64,000 nucleotides of DNA from positions 62,001 through 126,000 of the forward strand of contig NZ_SLXK01000001.1 of the NCBI RefSeq assembly GCF_004341035.1, written 5' to 3'. Source of the stretch: Scopulibacillus darangshiensis. GTDB lineage: Bacteria; Bacillota; Bacilli; Bacillales; Sporolactobacillaceae. The notes beneath the pieces are model-generated. The model ran no database searches. It was not told the DNA's origin and worked only from the letters and a program-made list of their open reading frames with translations. Positions within the stretch are counted from its first letter, which is position 1; each line of letters starts with the position of its first letter. Position numbers and translations under genes: made by a program. Shown here in pieces: positions 44,760 to 54,523 of this stretch.

Positions 44760-45533
44760 ATGACGGTTTTACATCTGGAAACAAAAAACCGGACCGCGGT
44801 TATAACAATTGACCGTCCCCCGGCGAATGCTCTTTCATCGGAAGTTATTGAAGAGCTAAACAGTGTTATTAATGAGCTTGAAGATCAAGCGGAGATCAAA
44901 GCGTTGGTTATTCATGGAAAGGATCGTTTTTTTTCTGCCGGCGCGGATATAAAGGAATTTACCGAAATTGAAGATACAGAAGGCTTTGCAAGGCTTTCAG
45001 CAAAAGGACAGGAATTATTTAATCGGATGGAAAACTTTAAAAAGCCGATTATTGCTGCGATCCATGGAGCAGCACTTGGCGGCGGCTTGGAGCTGGCCAT
45101 GGCATGTCATATCCGAATGGCAGCCAGAGGGGCAAAATTTGGATTGCCTGAGCTGCAGCTTGGGCTGATCCCTGGATTTGCAGGTACGCAACGGCTCCCC
45201 CAACTTGTAGGGGTACCAAAGGCTACCGAGTTAATATTAAGCAGTCAGCCTATTGAAGCTGAAGAAGCGAAAGCGTTAGGCCTGGTTAACCAGGTAGTAG
45301 AACCAGAGGAGCTTTTTGATAAAGCATTGGGGCTTGCCTCTCGTATCGTATCCAAGAGCGCGGTCTCGACAGCTTTGGCGCTAGAATGCTTGTCATATGC
45401 TAGACGCGGTGACTATTTAGAAGGACAATCCAAGGAATCGGTGAATTTTGGCATAGCCTTCAATTCAGAAGATGCCAAGGAAGGCATTCAAGCTTTTATT
45501 GAAAAGAGAAAGCCGGCTTTTCAGGATAAATAA
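44760..45533 (+). CDS. fadB: Enoyl-CoA hydratase
   Basis: 257 residues, crotonase family. Hydrates trans-2-enoyl-CoA to (S)-3-hydroxyacyl-CoA. Oxyanion-hole segments are FFSAGADIKEF and IHGAALGGGLELA; the two catalytic glutamates of true hydratases are present as Glu111 (GGGLELAMA) and Glu131 (FGLPELQLG). ATG 44760 has AAAGGAGG; upstream in-frame codons are not supported. FadB (YsiB) position of B. subtilis. Confidence 0.94.
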   Translation: MTVLHLETKNRTAVITIDRPPANALSSEVIEELNSVINELEDQAEIKALVIHGKDRFFSAGADIKEFTEIEDTEGFARLSAKGQELFNRMENFKKPIIAAIHGAALGGGLELAMACHIRMAARGAKFGLPELQLGLIPGFAGTQRLPQLVGVPKATELILSSQPIEAEEAKALGLVNQVVEPEELFDKALGLASRIVSKSAVSTALALECLSYARRGDYLEGQSKESVNFGIAFNSEDAKEGIQAFIEKRKPAFQDK

Positions 45534-45550
45534 TAGAGGAGGATTCATCC

Positions 45551-46321
45551 ATGAATATATATGTCATTATGAAACGAACATTTGATACTGAGGAAAAAAT
45601 AGCCATTGAAAACGGCGAAATTTCTGATGACGGGGTAAACTTTATCATCAACCCGTACGACGAATACGCGATTGAAGAGGCTATAAAGCTTCGTGACGAT
45701 AATGACGGGGAAGTAACAGTCGTGACCGTCGGTGAAGAGGAAGCCGAAAAAGAACTCCGAACGGCGCTGGCAATGGGCTGTGATAAAGCAGTACTCATTA
45801 ATAACGAAGATGTCGAGGATTATGACCAATTCTCAACGACAGTTATTTTGGCAAAGTACTTCGAAGATAAAGAGTATGACATTATCTTGGGTGGGAATGT
45901 GACGATGGATAACGGGACAGGACAAATCGGTCCGCGTCTTGCTGAGAAACTTGGCATCGCACATGTTTCAACCATTGTTGATCTTAAGCTTAAGGGAGAA
46001 AAGCTGACTGTAGAGAGGGATGCTGAAGGCGATGCCGAAGTGATCGAGGTTTCCCTTCCCGTCATTGTGACTGCGCAGCAAGGTTTGAATGAGCCGCGTT
46101 ATCCGTCCCTTCCGGGAATTATGAAGGCTAAGAAAAAGCCGCTGGAAGTCCTGGAATTAGATGATCTTGATCTTGATGAGGATGATGCTGAGGGTTTGAC
46201 AGAATCCGTGGAAGTCTTCCTGCCACCGGAAAAAGCAGCTGGTAAAGTGCTGGAAGGCGATATGGAAGACCAGGTTCAAGAACTCGTTAAATTACTTAGA
46301 ACAGAAGCCAAAGTGATATAA
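45551..46321 (+). CDS. etfB: Electron transfer flavoprotein beta subunit
   Basis: 256 residues. With EtfA it takes electrons from acyl-CoA dehydrogenases. Signatures: INPYDEYAIEEAIKLRD, GGNVTMDNGTGQIGPRLAEKL and VTAQQGLNEPRYPSLPGIMKAKKKPL. Its AMP site lies within the domain. GAGGAGG precedes the ATG. It follows fadB by 17 bp and etfA follows by 16 bp. Confidence 0.97.
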   Translation: MNIYVIMKRTFDTEEKIAIENGEISDDGVNFIINPYDEYAIEEAIKLRDDNDGEVTVVTVGEEEAEKELRTALAMGCDKAVLINNEDVEDYDQFSTTVILAKYFEDKEYDIILGGNVTMDNGTGQIGPRLAEKLGIAHVSTIVDLKLKGEKLTVERDAEGDAEVIEVSLPVIVTAQQGLNEPRYPSLPGIMKAKKKPLEVLELDDLDLDEDDAEGLTESVEVFLPPEKAAGKVLEGDMEDQVQELVKLLRTEAKVI

Positions 46322-46337
46322 ATTAGGGGGAATGAAA

Positions 46338-47312
46338 ATGGGACGCAAAACATTAGTTTTAGCAGAAGCTCGTGAAAATCAACTTCGTCAAGTGTCTTAT
46401 GAGGCAATTGCAGCCGGCAAAAAAGTTGCAGATGGCGGTGAAGTCATCGCGGTCTTGCTTGGAGACAACGTCTCATCCCTGGCGCCTGTATTGGGACATT
46501 ATGGCGCCGATCGTGTTTTAACTGTAGAGGATGAAAATTTAAAGAATTATACACCTGATGGTTACAAACAAGCCTTGAAACAGGTGATTGACGGTGAAAC
46601 GCCTGAAGCGATCATTATGGGCCACACTGCAATAGGCAAAGACCTATCAGCTGTCTTGGCAGGCAAATTAAACAGTGCCCTTGTATCCGATGTGACCGAA
46701 ATTGACGCTGAAGGTGACCTGACATTCACAAGACCAATCTATGCAGGTAAAGCCTTCGAGAAAAAACGCTTTAAAGAGGGATTAGTATTCGTTACGATTC
46801 GTCCAAATAACATTGAAGCTTTGGAGAAGGATGAATCTAAGGATGTGTCTGTCAGCCCATTTGACGTTGCTATTCGGGATCTTCGTACAATTGTCAAAGA
46901 CATTGTGAAAAAGACATCATCCGGCGGAGATTTATCTGAAGCGAAAATCATTATATCCGGCGGCCGCGGAGTTAAGAGCAAAGACGGTTTTGAACCGCTG
47001 CAAGAGCTCGCTGATGTTTTGGGCGGCGCTGTAGGCGCATCCCGCGGTGCCTGCGATGCCGATTATTGCGATTACTCATTGCAAATCGGCCAGACAGGCA
47101 AAGTTGTCACACCCGATCTATATATTGCCTGCGGCATTTCCGGAGCCATCCAGCATTTGGCGGGTATGTCCAACTCTAAGGTGATTGTCGCGGTCAACAA
47201 GGACCCTGAAGCTAACATCTTCAATGTCGCCGATTACGGCATTGTTGGGGACCTGTTTGAAGTGGTGCCGCTGCTCACGAAATACTTTAAGGAAGCTCTT
47301 CAGGAAGCTTAA
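46338..47312 (+). CDS. etfA: Electron transfer flavoprotein alpha subunit
   Basis: 324 residues. The C-terminal FAD domain is clear: IIISGGRGVKSKDGFE, GGAVGASRGACDADY, QIGQTGKVVTPDLYIACGISGAIQH and AVNKDPEANIFNVADYG. ATG 46338 has AGGGGG seven bases upstream; an ATG at 46332 is too close. Last gene of the fadR-fadB-etfB-etfA run. The usual 'GASRAAVDAGW' loop reads GACDADYC here, with an extra Cys pair of unknown meaning. Confidence 0.97.
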   Translation: MGRKTLVLAEARENQLRQVSYEAIAAGKKVADGGEVIAVLLGDNVSSLAPVLGHYGADRVLTVEDENLKNYTPDGYKQALKQVIDGETPEAIIMGHTAIGKDLSAVLAGKLNSALVSDVTEIDAEGDLTFTRPIYAGKAFEKKRFKEGLVFVTIRPNNIEALEKDESKDVSVSPFDVAIRDLRTIVKDIVKKTSSGGDLSEAKIIISGGRGVKSKDGFEPLQELADVLGGAVGASRGACDADYCDYSLQIGQTGKVVTPDLYIACGISGAIQHLAGMSNSKVIVAVNKDPEANIFNVADYGIVGDLFEVVPLLTKYFKEALQEA

Positions 47313-47426
47313 GCGCCGGCTTTAAAATGTTTACAAGTTGAATCAATAGCATAACCTATCCGGTGATGATATACTGAGGTCACATAAAGAGCATTTGCTA
47401 TCGATTCAAAGGAGGCTGTTATAATA

Positions 47427-47741
47427 ATGGCAATTTCAAATGTAACTGACAACAATTTTTCTGAAGAGACTTCCGGCGGCTTAGTATTAGCCGACTTTTG
47501 GGCGCCATGGTGCGGTCCATGTAAAATGATCGCTCCAGTCCTTGAAGAAATTGATTCAGAAATGGCTGATTCCGTAAAAATCGTCAAATTAAATGTTGAC
47601 GAAAACCAAAATACAGCAAGCGAATACGGGGTTATGAGCATCCCGACGCTGATCCTGTTTAAGGATGGCGAAATCGCTGATAAGATCGTCGGATTCCAGC
47701 CCAAAGAAGCGTTGGTTGAGCGCATCAAACAACATCAATAA
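47427..47741 (+). CDS. trxA: Thioredoxin
   Basis: 104 residues. The redox site is [10 protein letters not shown] with Cys29 and Cys32, and the cis-Pro is in SIPTLILF. It reduces protein disulfides and ribonucleotide reductase in the cytoplasm. AGGAGG lies upstream. A separate promoter between etfA and trxA is expected; I could not define it. Strong terminator after it. Confidence 0.98.
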   Translation: MAISNVTDNNFSEETSGGLVLADFWAPWCGPCKMIAPVLEEIDSEMADSVKIVKLNVDENQNTASEYGVMSIPTLILFKDGEIADKIVGFQPKEALVERIKQHQ

Positions 47742-47750
47742 TTGAACGGC

Positions 47751-47783
47751 AAAAAAGAAGCCTTGCTGCAAGGCTTCTTTTTT
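47751..47783 (+). terminator. Terminator after trxA
   Basis: GAAGCCTT (47757-47764) / AAGGCTTC (47770-47777), loop GCTGC, then a T6 run. The downstream bases TATACTTTAAG (47783-47793) recur at 55813 and, inverted, at 30783. Confidence 0.93.
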
Positions 47784-47896
47784 ATACTTTAAGTTATAAA
47801 CATCAGCGTATCATTAAAAAGATCAAATCTTTATTTCTTACAAAAAATTGATATGATAAGAGGAAGACTTACAAATCATAAAGGAATGAACAAGCG

Positions 47897-49669
47897 ATGC
47901 CTTCAATAAAAGGAAAGCTAGCCTTATTGCCGGACCAGCCGGGATGTTATTTAATGAAAAATCGCCATGGACAAATCATCTATGTTGGCAAGGCGAAAAA
48001 TTTGCGGAGCCGAGTCCGTTCATATTTTACCGGAACTCATGATGGGAAAACCCAGCGATTGGTCAATGATATCGAGGATTTTGAGTACATTGTTGTTTCT
48101 TCTGAAATCGAATCCTTGATTCTTGAAATGAACCTTATTAAAGAACATGATCCAAAATATAATATCATGTTGAAGGATGATAAAAGTTATCCATATATTA
48201 AGTTAACTGCCGAAAAACATCCGAGACTAATCATAACAAGGAAGGTTAAAAAAAACAGCGGCAAATATTTTGGACCCTATCCAAACGCCACTGCTGCTGC
48301 CGAGACAAAACGCCTGCTCGACAGACTTTATCCGCTTAGGAAATGCCGAACACTTCCAGACCGGGTCTGTCTTTATTATCATATTGGCCAATGTCTGGCT
48401 CCTTGTGTGAATGAGGTCACTCAAGACACATATAAGGATATGACAGAAGGGATTGTCCGATTTTTAAATGGCGGTCATCAGGAAGTTAAGCGGGATTTGC
48501 AAAACAAAATGATGAACGCTTCCGAACAATTGAATTTTGAACATGCCAAGGAATTGCGGGACCAAATCCGCCATATTGAAACGGTGATGGAAAAGCAAAA
48601 AGTGATGTTCGGTGATTTAAATGATCGCGATGTTTTCGGTTTTGCATACGATAAAGGCTGGATGTGTGTTCAGGTCTTTTTTATGAGGCAAGGAAAGCTG
48701 ATCGAAAGGGATGTCTCCATTTTTCCATTTTATCAGGAGCCCGAGGAAGATTTTCTGACTTACATCGGACAATTTTACTTGCATCAGAATCATCTAAAAC
48801 CTAAAGAAATACTTATACCTAATAATGTAGATGACAAACTAATCTCTGAAATGCTTGACGCCTCCGTTCATCGACCGCAAAGAGGGCGCAAAAAGGATCT
48901 TGTCCTGTTGGCGGAAAAGAATGCCCAAATTGCCATTAAAGAAAAGTTTGCTCTTATTGAACGTGATGATGCCAGAACAATTAAAGCTGTTGAAAAATTA
49001 GGGGAACATCTCAATATTGACCCGCCGCGCAGAATCGAAACATTCGACAATTCCAATATCCAAGGCGTTCATCCTGTATCGGCGATGGTCGTCTTTGAGG
49101 ACGGCAAGCCAAACAAAAAGGAATACCGAAAATACAAGATTAAAACGGTTAAAGGTCCTGATGATTACTCAACAATGAAGGAAGTGATACGGAGGCGCTA
49201 TACAAGAGTGTTAAAGGAAGCCGGTGTGCTTCCGGACCTCATATTAATTGATGGAGGAAAGGGACAAATGTCGGCGGCTATTGATGTTCTAGAAAATGAA
49301 TGCGGACTCTCTATACCGGTTTGCGGCTTGGTTAAGGACGAAAAGCATAAGACATCACAGCTTGTTATGGGGGAACCGCCGCAGCTTATTCCCCTGGCCC
49401 GGAACAGCCAGGAATTTTATTTGCTTCAGAGAATTCAAGATGAGGTTCACAGATTCGCGATTACCTTCCATAGGCAGATACGGGACAAAACGATGACCAA
49501 GTCAGTTTTGGATGATATTCCTGGAATCGGTCCAAAAAGAAAACAGGCGTTATTAAAGCACTTTGGCTCTATCAAAAAGGTAAAGGAAGCATCGGTTGAA
49601 GAATTATCGGCATCTGGCTTACCGGAAAATCTGGCAAAAGCCGCAAAAGATTATTTTGAAAATAACTAA
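47897..49669 (+). CDS. uvrC: Excinuclease ABC subunit C
   Basis: 590 residues. A GIY-YIG nuclease domain (~10-92; [24 protein letters not shown] region), a UVR motif (~203-238, binds UvrB), an RNase H-like EndoV-type nuclease domain (~380-540; [31 protein letters not shown]) and C-terminal HhH motifs ([19 protein letters not shown]). Makes both incisions in nucleotide excision repair. AAGGAATG lies upstream of the ATG. Confidence 0.96.
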   Translation: MPSIKGKLALLPDQPGCYLMKNRHGQIIYVGKAKNLRSRVRSYFTGTHDGKTQRLVNDIEDFEYIVVSSEIESLILEMNLIKEHDPKYNIMLKDDKSYPYIKLTAEKHPRLIITRKVKKNSGKYFGPYPNATAAAETKRLLDRLYPLRKCRTLPDRVCLYYHIGQCLAPCVNEVTQDTYKDMTEGIVRFLNGGHQEVKRDLQNKMMNASEQLNFEHAKELRDQIRHIETVMEKQKVMFGDLNDRDVFGFAYDKGWMCVQVFFMRQGKLIERDVSIFPFYQEPEEDFLTYIGQFYLHQNHLKPKEILIPNNVDDKLISEMLDASVHRPQRGRKKDLVLLAEKNAQIAIKEKFALIERDDARTIKAVEKLGEHLNIDPPRRIETFDNSNIQGVHPVSAMVVFEDGKPNKKEYRKYKIKTVKGPDDYSTMKEVIRRRYTRVLKEAGVLPDLILIDGGKGQMSAAIDVLENECGLSIPVCGLVKDEKHKTSQLVMGEPPQLIPLARNSQEFYLLQRIQDEVHRFAITFHRQIRDKTMTKSVLDDIPGIGPKRKQALLKHFGSIKKVKEASVEELSASGLPENLAKAAKDYFENN

Positions 49670-49676
49670 ATAATGA

Positions 49677-49990
49677 TTGTTTATTAGATCAATTTTTGCT
49701 ATATTAAAAAACATAATCTTTTTGCATTTTAATTTAATATTTGAATGACTGAAGTTAGAGGTGCGGGTTATCATGAGTAAATGGTCTGAGAACATTGAGG
49801 TTCCGAGATGATCATTGAAAGGGATGCTTGCCGAAGTGTAAAAATGCTCAATCGTTTTTATGCTGGGTCTGTACTGAAGAAGTGCAGGGCTGTCACACAA
49901 GAAAGGTGTGGAGAACTATCTCAGCATGTTGACGGAATTATCGCATCGTTCAGCAGTGAGAAGTTCACTGCTGTTTTTTATTGCTTTTTT
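49677..49990 (+). promoter_or_regulatory. Lysine riboswitch (L-box) upstream of lysC
   Basis: Promoter TTGTTT (49677-49682), 17 bp, TATATT (49700-49705). Conserved lysine-aptamer segments follow: AGAGGTGCGG (~49757), GAGGTTCCGAGATGATC, AAAGGGATGCTTGCCGAAG and GGGTCTGTACTG (~49864). The terminator CAGCAGTG/CACTGCTG (49951-49958/49966-49973) with TTTTTT closes it. Lysine binding should stop transcription before lysC. Confidence 0.93.
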
Positions 49991-50071
49991 TAAAGTAAAA
50001 AAAGGTAAATCGATTAATTCTATGATGTGGCCTGAGGTTCTCGTGAAACCATTTAAGGAGGAGAACACTTA

Positions 50072-51319
50072 GTGAGTCTGACGGTAATGAAATTTGGCGG
50101 AACATCCGTCGCTGCGGTTGAAAAAATCAGAAATGCTGCAAAAAAAGTTATTAAGAAAAGCCTTGAGGGAGAAGATGTTGTCGTTGTTGTGTCAGCTATG
50201 GGCAAAACGACTGATCATCTTGCCCGCTTGGCAGGGGAGTTGACGGAGCGACCAAATACCCGGGAAATGGACATGCTGCTGGCGACAGGCGAACAAGTAA
50301 CGAGTGCGTTAATGGCGATGGCTTTGCAAACGATGGGCCAACCGGCGGTGTCATTAACAGGCTGGCAAGCGGGAATTACAACGGAAGCTTTTCATGGAAA
50401 TGCAAAGATTAAGGATATTGACACGAGGCTCATTCAACAGCATTTGAATTCAGGACATGTTGTTATTGTGGCCGGTTTTCAAGGAATAACCGATAAGGGT
50501 GAAATTACCACATTGGGAAGAGGAGGATCAGATACTTCAGCTGTTGCTCTTGCCTCTGCATGCGGTGCATCATTATGTGAGATCTACACAGATGTCACAG
50601 GTGTATTCACAACAGATCCCCGATATGTAGAGGAGGCATGCAAACTAAAGGAAATAAGCTATGACGAAATGTTGGAAATGGCTTATTTGGGTGCTGGTGT
50701 TCTTCATCCAAGAGCTGTAGAATATGCAAAAAACAGTCAATTGCCGTTAACTGTCCGCGCATCATTTTCCGATGAAGAGGGCACATTTATAAAGGAGGGG
50801 GCTGCAATGGAAAAGGGAAAATCTGTCCGAGGCATTGCTTTTGAAAAAAACGTCACAAAAATTACACTTTTGGGTTTGCCGAATGAGATTTTTACACTGT
50901 CAAATGTGTTTAACATTTTGGCGGAAAACAAACTTAATGTTGATGTGATTATTCAAAATGCACTTGATGAATCTAGAACCAATCTGTCGTTTACAATTGA
51001 AAATGGTTCATTGGGAGAAACCCTGGATATTCTTGATAGGAATAAAGCAAGACTCCAATATGATGACTTGAACATTGAAACGAACCTAGCAAAAGTCTCG
51101 ATCGTTGGCTCGGGAATGGTATCTAACCCAGGAGTAGCTGCAAAAATGTTTGATACATTAACACAACATAATATTAAGGTTAAAATGGTCAGCACTTCTG
51201 AAATTAAAGTTTCGACAATCATTCATGAGAAGGATCTTCCGGTGTCATTAAAGACGCTGCACTGTGCATTTGACTTGGCGGAAAAAGAGGCATTAACCAT
51301 GAAGCCATCTTTAGGCTGA
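50072..51319 (+). CDS. lysC: Aspartokinase II, alpha subunit
   Basis: 415 residues. Phosphorylates aspartate, the first step to lysine, DAP and dipicolinate. Kinase motif MKFGGTSVAAVEKI at the N terminus, GRGGSDTSAVALA, and two C-terminal ACT domains (~265-410) for lysine feedback. The GTG start at 50072 has AAGGAGGAG. An internal start makes the beta subunit (separate entry). Lysine riboswitch upstream. Confidence 0.96.
   Translation: MSLTVMKFGGTSVAAVEKIRNAAKKVIKKSLEGEDVVVVVSAMGKTTDHLARLAGELTERPNTREMDMLLATGEQVTSALMAMALQTMGQPAVSLTGWQAGITTEAFHGNAKIKDIDTRLIQQHLNSGHVVIVAGFQGITDKGEITTLGRGGSDTSAVALASACGASLCEIYTDVTGVFTTDPRYVEEACKLKEISYDEMLEMAYLGAGVLHPRAVEYAKNSQLPLTVRASFSDEEGTFIKEGAAMEKGKSVRGIAFEKNVTKITLLGLPNEIFTLSNVFNILAENKLNVDVIIQNALDESRTNLSFTIENGSLGETLDILDRNKARLQYDDLNIETNLAKVSIVGSGMVSNPGVAAKMFDTLTQHNIKVKMVSTSEIKVSTIIHEKDLPVSLKTLHCAFDLAEKEALTMKPSLG
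50807..51319 (+). CDS. lysC: Aspartokinase II, beta subunit (in-frame internal start)
   Basis: AAAGGAGGGGG (50791-50801) precedes an in-frame ATG at codon 246 of lysC by six bases, a better ribosome site than the full-length start. B. subtilis LysC makes its beta subunit from Met246 in the same way. The 170-residue product holds the two ACT domains and pairs with the alpha subunit. Confidence 0.8.
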   Translation: MEKGKSVRGIAFEKNVTKITLLGLPNEIFTLSNVFNILAENKLNVDVIIQNALDESRTNLSFTIENGSLGETLDILDRNKARLQYDDLNIETNLAKVSIVGSGMVSNPGVAAKMFDTLTQHNIKVKMVSTSEIKVSTIIHEKDLPVSLKTLHCAFDLAEKEALTMKPSLG

Positions 51320-51332
51320 AGTAAGAGCAGCC

Positions 51333-51809
51333 TTATGGCTGCTCGAAAAAATTACTTATCGGCTGATCCTTATGATCCCATTTTACCGTGAAGCTCACTT
51401 TCTTTTCTTTGCCGGTCTTTATTTCAGTATAGACCTCAGCTATGTAACCAGTTTGCTGTTGGATTTGTTCTGCCAAAAAGCCGGCTTCTAAGGTGAAAAC
51501 GGCATCTGGATTGTCCTTTATTCTGGATTGAATAATATCCGAACCCAAATCGAATATCATATTATTCTTTGTTTTCTCGATTAATTCCAGTGTTCCCCAT
51601 CCAGCCTGTTCAAAAAAAAGGACAGCGGCATCTGTTGTGTCCAAGGGGTATTGACGGGCAATCTTCCGTCCTGACCAGTAGAGTATTGAAGCCGACTCTT
51701 CGCCAAGGAGCTCTGGAATTAAGGCGTTCCTTATCAGCTCATAACCAAACGCTGTGGTTTGAAGGTCACCGTAGTGTTCGGCTTTCGGGTGTACGATCGT
51801 TTGTGTCAT
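51333..51809 (-). CDS. yslB: DUF2507 protein YslB
   Basis: 158 residues, soluble, with HYGDLQTTAFGYELIRNALIPELLGEE and SILYWSGRKIARQYPL, the YslB/DUF2507 core (a V4R/4VR-like fold is likely). Function unknown. The ATG at 51809 has GGAGGAG; the frame continues upstream into the dispersed repeat but without support. Same place as in B. subtilis, between lysC and sdhC. The stop codon lies in the loop of the hairpin GAGCAGCC/GGCTGCTC (51325-51344). Confidence 0.85.
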   Translation of the reverse strand: MTQTIVHPKAEHYGDLQTTAFGYELIRNALIPELLGEESASILYWSGRKIARQYPLDTTDAAVLFFEQAGWGTLELIEKTKNNMIFDLGSDIIQSRIKDNPDAVFTLEAGFLAEQIQQQTGYIAEVYTEIKTGKEKKVSFTVKWDHKDQPISNFFEQP

Positions 51810-51853
51810 AAAATATCTCCTCCATAGAACATTATAACGGTTTTTATAGTTAA

Positions 51854-51939
51854 TAAGAAAGTTAAAACTTTCTGACGCACCTAAGTGCAACTACGCCTCT
51901 GCCTTCGCCAAAGGCTTGCCAATCGGCGAGTTTTCTTTA
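51854..51939 (-). repeat. Short form of the dispersed structured repeat
   Basis: Read on the minus strand it is the same sequence as the 90-bp units at 14906 with a few changes (CTCGCC for CTTGCC, GAAGGCAG for GAAGACAG, CACTTAGGTG for CCTTATGTG). It lies between the yslB start and the sdhC promoter. Confidence 0.88.
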
Positions 51940-51983
51940 AAAACCTCTATGGTGCCGGTAAAGAAAGCGTATGTCTCGTTCCC

Positions 51984-52012
51984 TTGACTGGTTAAATCGA
52001 TGGGAGTACAAT
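51984..52012 (+). promoter_or_regulatory. sdhCAB promoter
   Basis: TTGACT (51984-51989), 17 bp, TACAAT (52007-52012), giving a ~100-nt leader before sdhC. The rest of the 51810-52117 gap holds the repeat and no gene. Confidence 0.7.
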
Positions 52013-52117
52013 GTATTTGTCACATTAAGTTATCTTTTAAAGGTTTGCAGGACTCCGCCATTTGACGCAAAAAATTAATCCAACAAACCATCAAAATTAT
52101 GCAAAGGGGGAAACTTA

Positions 52118-52744
52118 ATGGCAGGAAGAGATTTTGTTAATCGTAGGCTACACTCTTTCTTAGGAGTCGTTCCAATAGGATTGTTCCTTATTGTCCACTT
52201 AACAGTAAACTGGTTTGCGACAAGAGGACCGGATGCCTTTAATAAGGCTTCGCAATTCATGGAAGATCTTCCATATTTATTAGTTTTAGAAATTGTTCTC
52301 ATTTACTTGCCAATTCTATTCCATGCTATTTACGGTGTTTATATCGCTTTTCAAGCGAAGAACAACGCTAATCGTTATGGTTACTTCCGCAACTGGATGT
52401 TCTTTCTCCAACGTTGGTCTGGAATTTTTCTTGTGATTTTTATCGCATGGCATGTTTGGGAAACGAGAATCGCAATGGCACTAGGCCAAGCACTGGACTT
52501 TGGAATGATGGCGGACATTTTAAGCAATCCAGCCATGCTGGTATTTTACATCGTAGGTGTATTAGCGGCAGTATTCCATTTCTCGAACGGTCTATGGTCA
52601 TTTATGGTCACTTGGGGTATTACGGTATCCCCGCGCGCGCAACGTATTTCTACATATGCAACAGTCGTTGTATTTATTCTGTTATCAATTGTTGGCGTTG
52701 GAGCGCTTTTCGCATTCACTAATTCAAGTTATGCATTTATGTAA
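52118..52744 (+). CDS. sdhC: Succinate dehydrogenase cytochrome b558 subunit
   Basis: 208 residues with five membrane helices. Anchors SdhAB in the membrane and carries two haem b groups that pass electrons to menaquinone. The four haem-ligand histidines are His27 (LIVHLT), His69 (LFHAIYG), His112 (AWHVWE) and His154 (VFHFSNG), each one less than in B. subtilis SdhC (28, 70, 113, 155). GGGGG precedes the ATG. Confidence 0.96.
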   Translation: MAGRDFVNRRLHSFLGVVPIGLFLIVHLTVNWFATRGPDAFNKASQFMEDLPYLLVLEIVLIYLPILFHAIYGVYIAFQAKNNANRYGYFRNWMFFLQRWSGIFLVIFIAWHVWETRIAMALGQALDFGMMADILSNPAMLVFYIVGVLAAVFHFSNGLWSFMVTWGITVSPRAQRISTYATVVVFILLSIVGVGALFAFTNSSYAFM

Positions 52745-52758
52745 GGGAGTGAGCCAAT

Positions 52759-54510
52759 ATGAGTAAAGGAAAAATCATAATCGTAGGCGGCGGTTTGGCG
52801 GGGCTTATGGCAACAATTAAAGCTGCTGAAGCCGGCGTAGCTGTCGACCTATTCTCCGTCGTTCCAGTTAAGCGCTCACATTCCGTTTGTGCGCAAGGCG
52901 GCATTAACGGCGCTGTAAATACGAAGGGTGAAGGTGATTCACCTTGGGAGCACTTTGATGATACCGTTTATGGCGGTGATTTTCTGGCTAACCAGCCACC
53001 GGTTAAAGCAATGTGTGAAGCGGCGCCGGGCATTATTCACCTAATGGACCGAATGGGCGTTATGTTTAATAGAACACCTGAAGGACTGCTTGACTTTAGA
53101 CGGTTCGGCGGCACGCAGCATCACCGCACAGCATATGCCGGCGCGACGACAGGTCAGCAGCTTTTATATGCACTTGACGAACAGGTTCGCCGCCATGAGG
53201 TCAATGGTCTTGTTAATAAATATGAGTATTTCGAGTTTATGTCAGCTGTGTTGGACGAAGAGGAAGTTTGCCGCGGGATTGTCGCTCAGGATCTTAAAAC
53301 GATGGAAATCAAATCATTTGATGCTGACGCGGTTATTTTAGCGACAGGTGGCCCCGGAATTATTTTCGGCAAATCAACGAACTCTATGATTAATACTGGT
53401 ACAGCGGCCTCGGCTGTTTATCAGCAGGGCGTATATTACGCTAATGGTGAATTTATTCAAATTCACCCGACAGCGATTCCTGGGGATGACAAGCTTCGTC
53501 TTATGAGTGAATCCGCACGCGGTGAAGGCGGACGGATTTGGACGTATAAGGATGGCAAACCATGGTACTTCCTAGAAGAGAAATACCCTGCTTACGGTAA
53601 CCTTGTAACACGCGACGTCGCGACCCGTGAAATTTTTGATGTCTGTGTTAACGAAAAGCTTGGCATTAACGGTGAAAACATGGTGTATCTGGATCTTTCC
53701 CATAAAGACCCTAAAGAACTGGATGTTAAGCTTGGCGGGATTATTGAAATCTATGAAAAATTTGTCGGTGATGACCCGCGCAAAGTCCCGATGAAAATTT
53801 TCCCTGCCGTTCACTACTCAATGGGTGGTATGTGGGTTGATTTCAACCAAATGACGAATATCAAAGGTCTGTTTGCATGCGGTGAGTGTGAATACCAATA
53901 TCACGGTGGAAACCGACTAGGTGCAAATTCGCTTCTTTCTGCCATCTTTGGCGGTATGCATGCCGGACCAAATGCGGTTGAATATGTTAATAACTTAGAC
54001 AAGCACAGTGATGATGTGTCGTCTTCGGTATATGAACAAAATACGAAACGCGAACAAGAAAAATTTGATCATATTATGGGTATGGACGGAAAAGAGAATG
54101 CCTACGTCCTTCATAAAGAATTGGGAGAATGGATGACTGACAATGTTACGGTTGTTCGTCATAACGAAAATCTTCTTAAAACTGATGATAAGATCAAAGA
54201 ATTAATGGAACGTTATCAGAACATTAATATCAACGATACATCTAAGTGGAGCAACAGCGGTGCTTCATTTACGCGTCAATTATGGAATATGCTTCAATTA
54301 GCTAGGGTTATAACTCAAGGTGCTTATAACAGGAACGAAAGCCGCGGGGCACACTATAAGCCGGAATTTCCTGATCGTAATGACGATGAATGGTTAAAAA
54401 CAACCAAAGCGAAGTTTAATCCTGAGAAAAACGGCCCTGATTTTGAATATGAAGATGTCGATGTTTCTCTCATTAAACCTCGTAAACGTGACTATTCAAA
54501 GAAAAAATAA
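52759..54510 (+). CDS. sdhA: Succinate dehydrogenase flavoprotein subunit
   Basis: 583 residues. Oxidises succinate to fumarate. FAD-binding GGGLAGLMATIKAAEAG at the N terminus, SVCAQGGINGAVN with the loop that carries covalent FAD in the family, active-site HPTAIPGDDKLRLMSESARGEGG, and GGNRLGANSLL. Starts 14 bp after sdhC. Confidence 0.97.
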   Translation: MSKGKIIIVGGGLAGLMATIKAAEAGVAVDLFSVVPVKRSHSVCAQGGINGAVNTKGEGDSPWEHFDDTVYGGDFLANQPPVKAMCEAAPGIIHLMDRMGVMFNRTPEGLLDFRRFGGTQHHRTAYAGATTGQQLLYALDEQVRRHEVNGLVNKYEYFEFMSAVLDEEEVCRGIVAQDLKTMEIKSFDADAVILATGGPGIIFGKSTNSMINTGTAASAVYQQGVYYANGEFIQIHPTAIPGDDKLRLMSESARGEGGRIWTYKDGKPWYFLEEKYPAYGNLVTRDVATREIFDVCVNEKLGINGENMVYLDLSHKDPKELDVKLGGIIEIYEKFVGDDPRKVPMKIFPAVHYSMGGMWVDFNQMTNIKGLFACGECEYQYHGGNRLGANSLLSAIFGGMHAGPNAVEYVNNLDKHSDDVSSSVYEQNTKREQEKFDHIMGMDGKENAYVLHKELGEWMTDNVTVVRHNENLLKTDDKIKELMERYQNININDTSKWSNSGASFTRQLWNMLQLARVITQGAYNRNESRGAHYKPEFPDRNDDEWLKTTKAKFNPEKNGPDFEYEDVDVSLIKPRKRDYSKKK

Positions 54511-54523
54511 GGGGGTATAAATC

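Noticed and set aside
49619-49900. 93-codon minus-strand ORF between uvrC and lysC
   Set aside because: Antisense to the uvrC end and the riboswitch; no supporting features.
49808-49993. 61-codon ORF upstream of lysC
   Set aside because: It translates the lysine riboswitch aptamer and terminator; no ribosome site.
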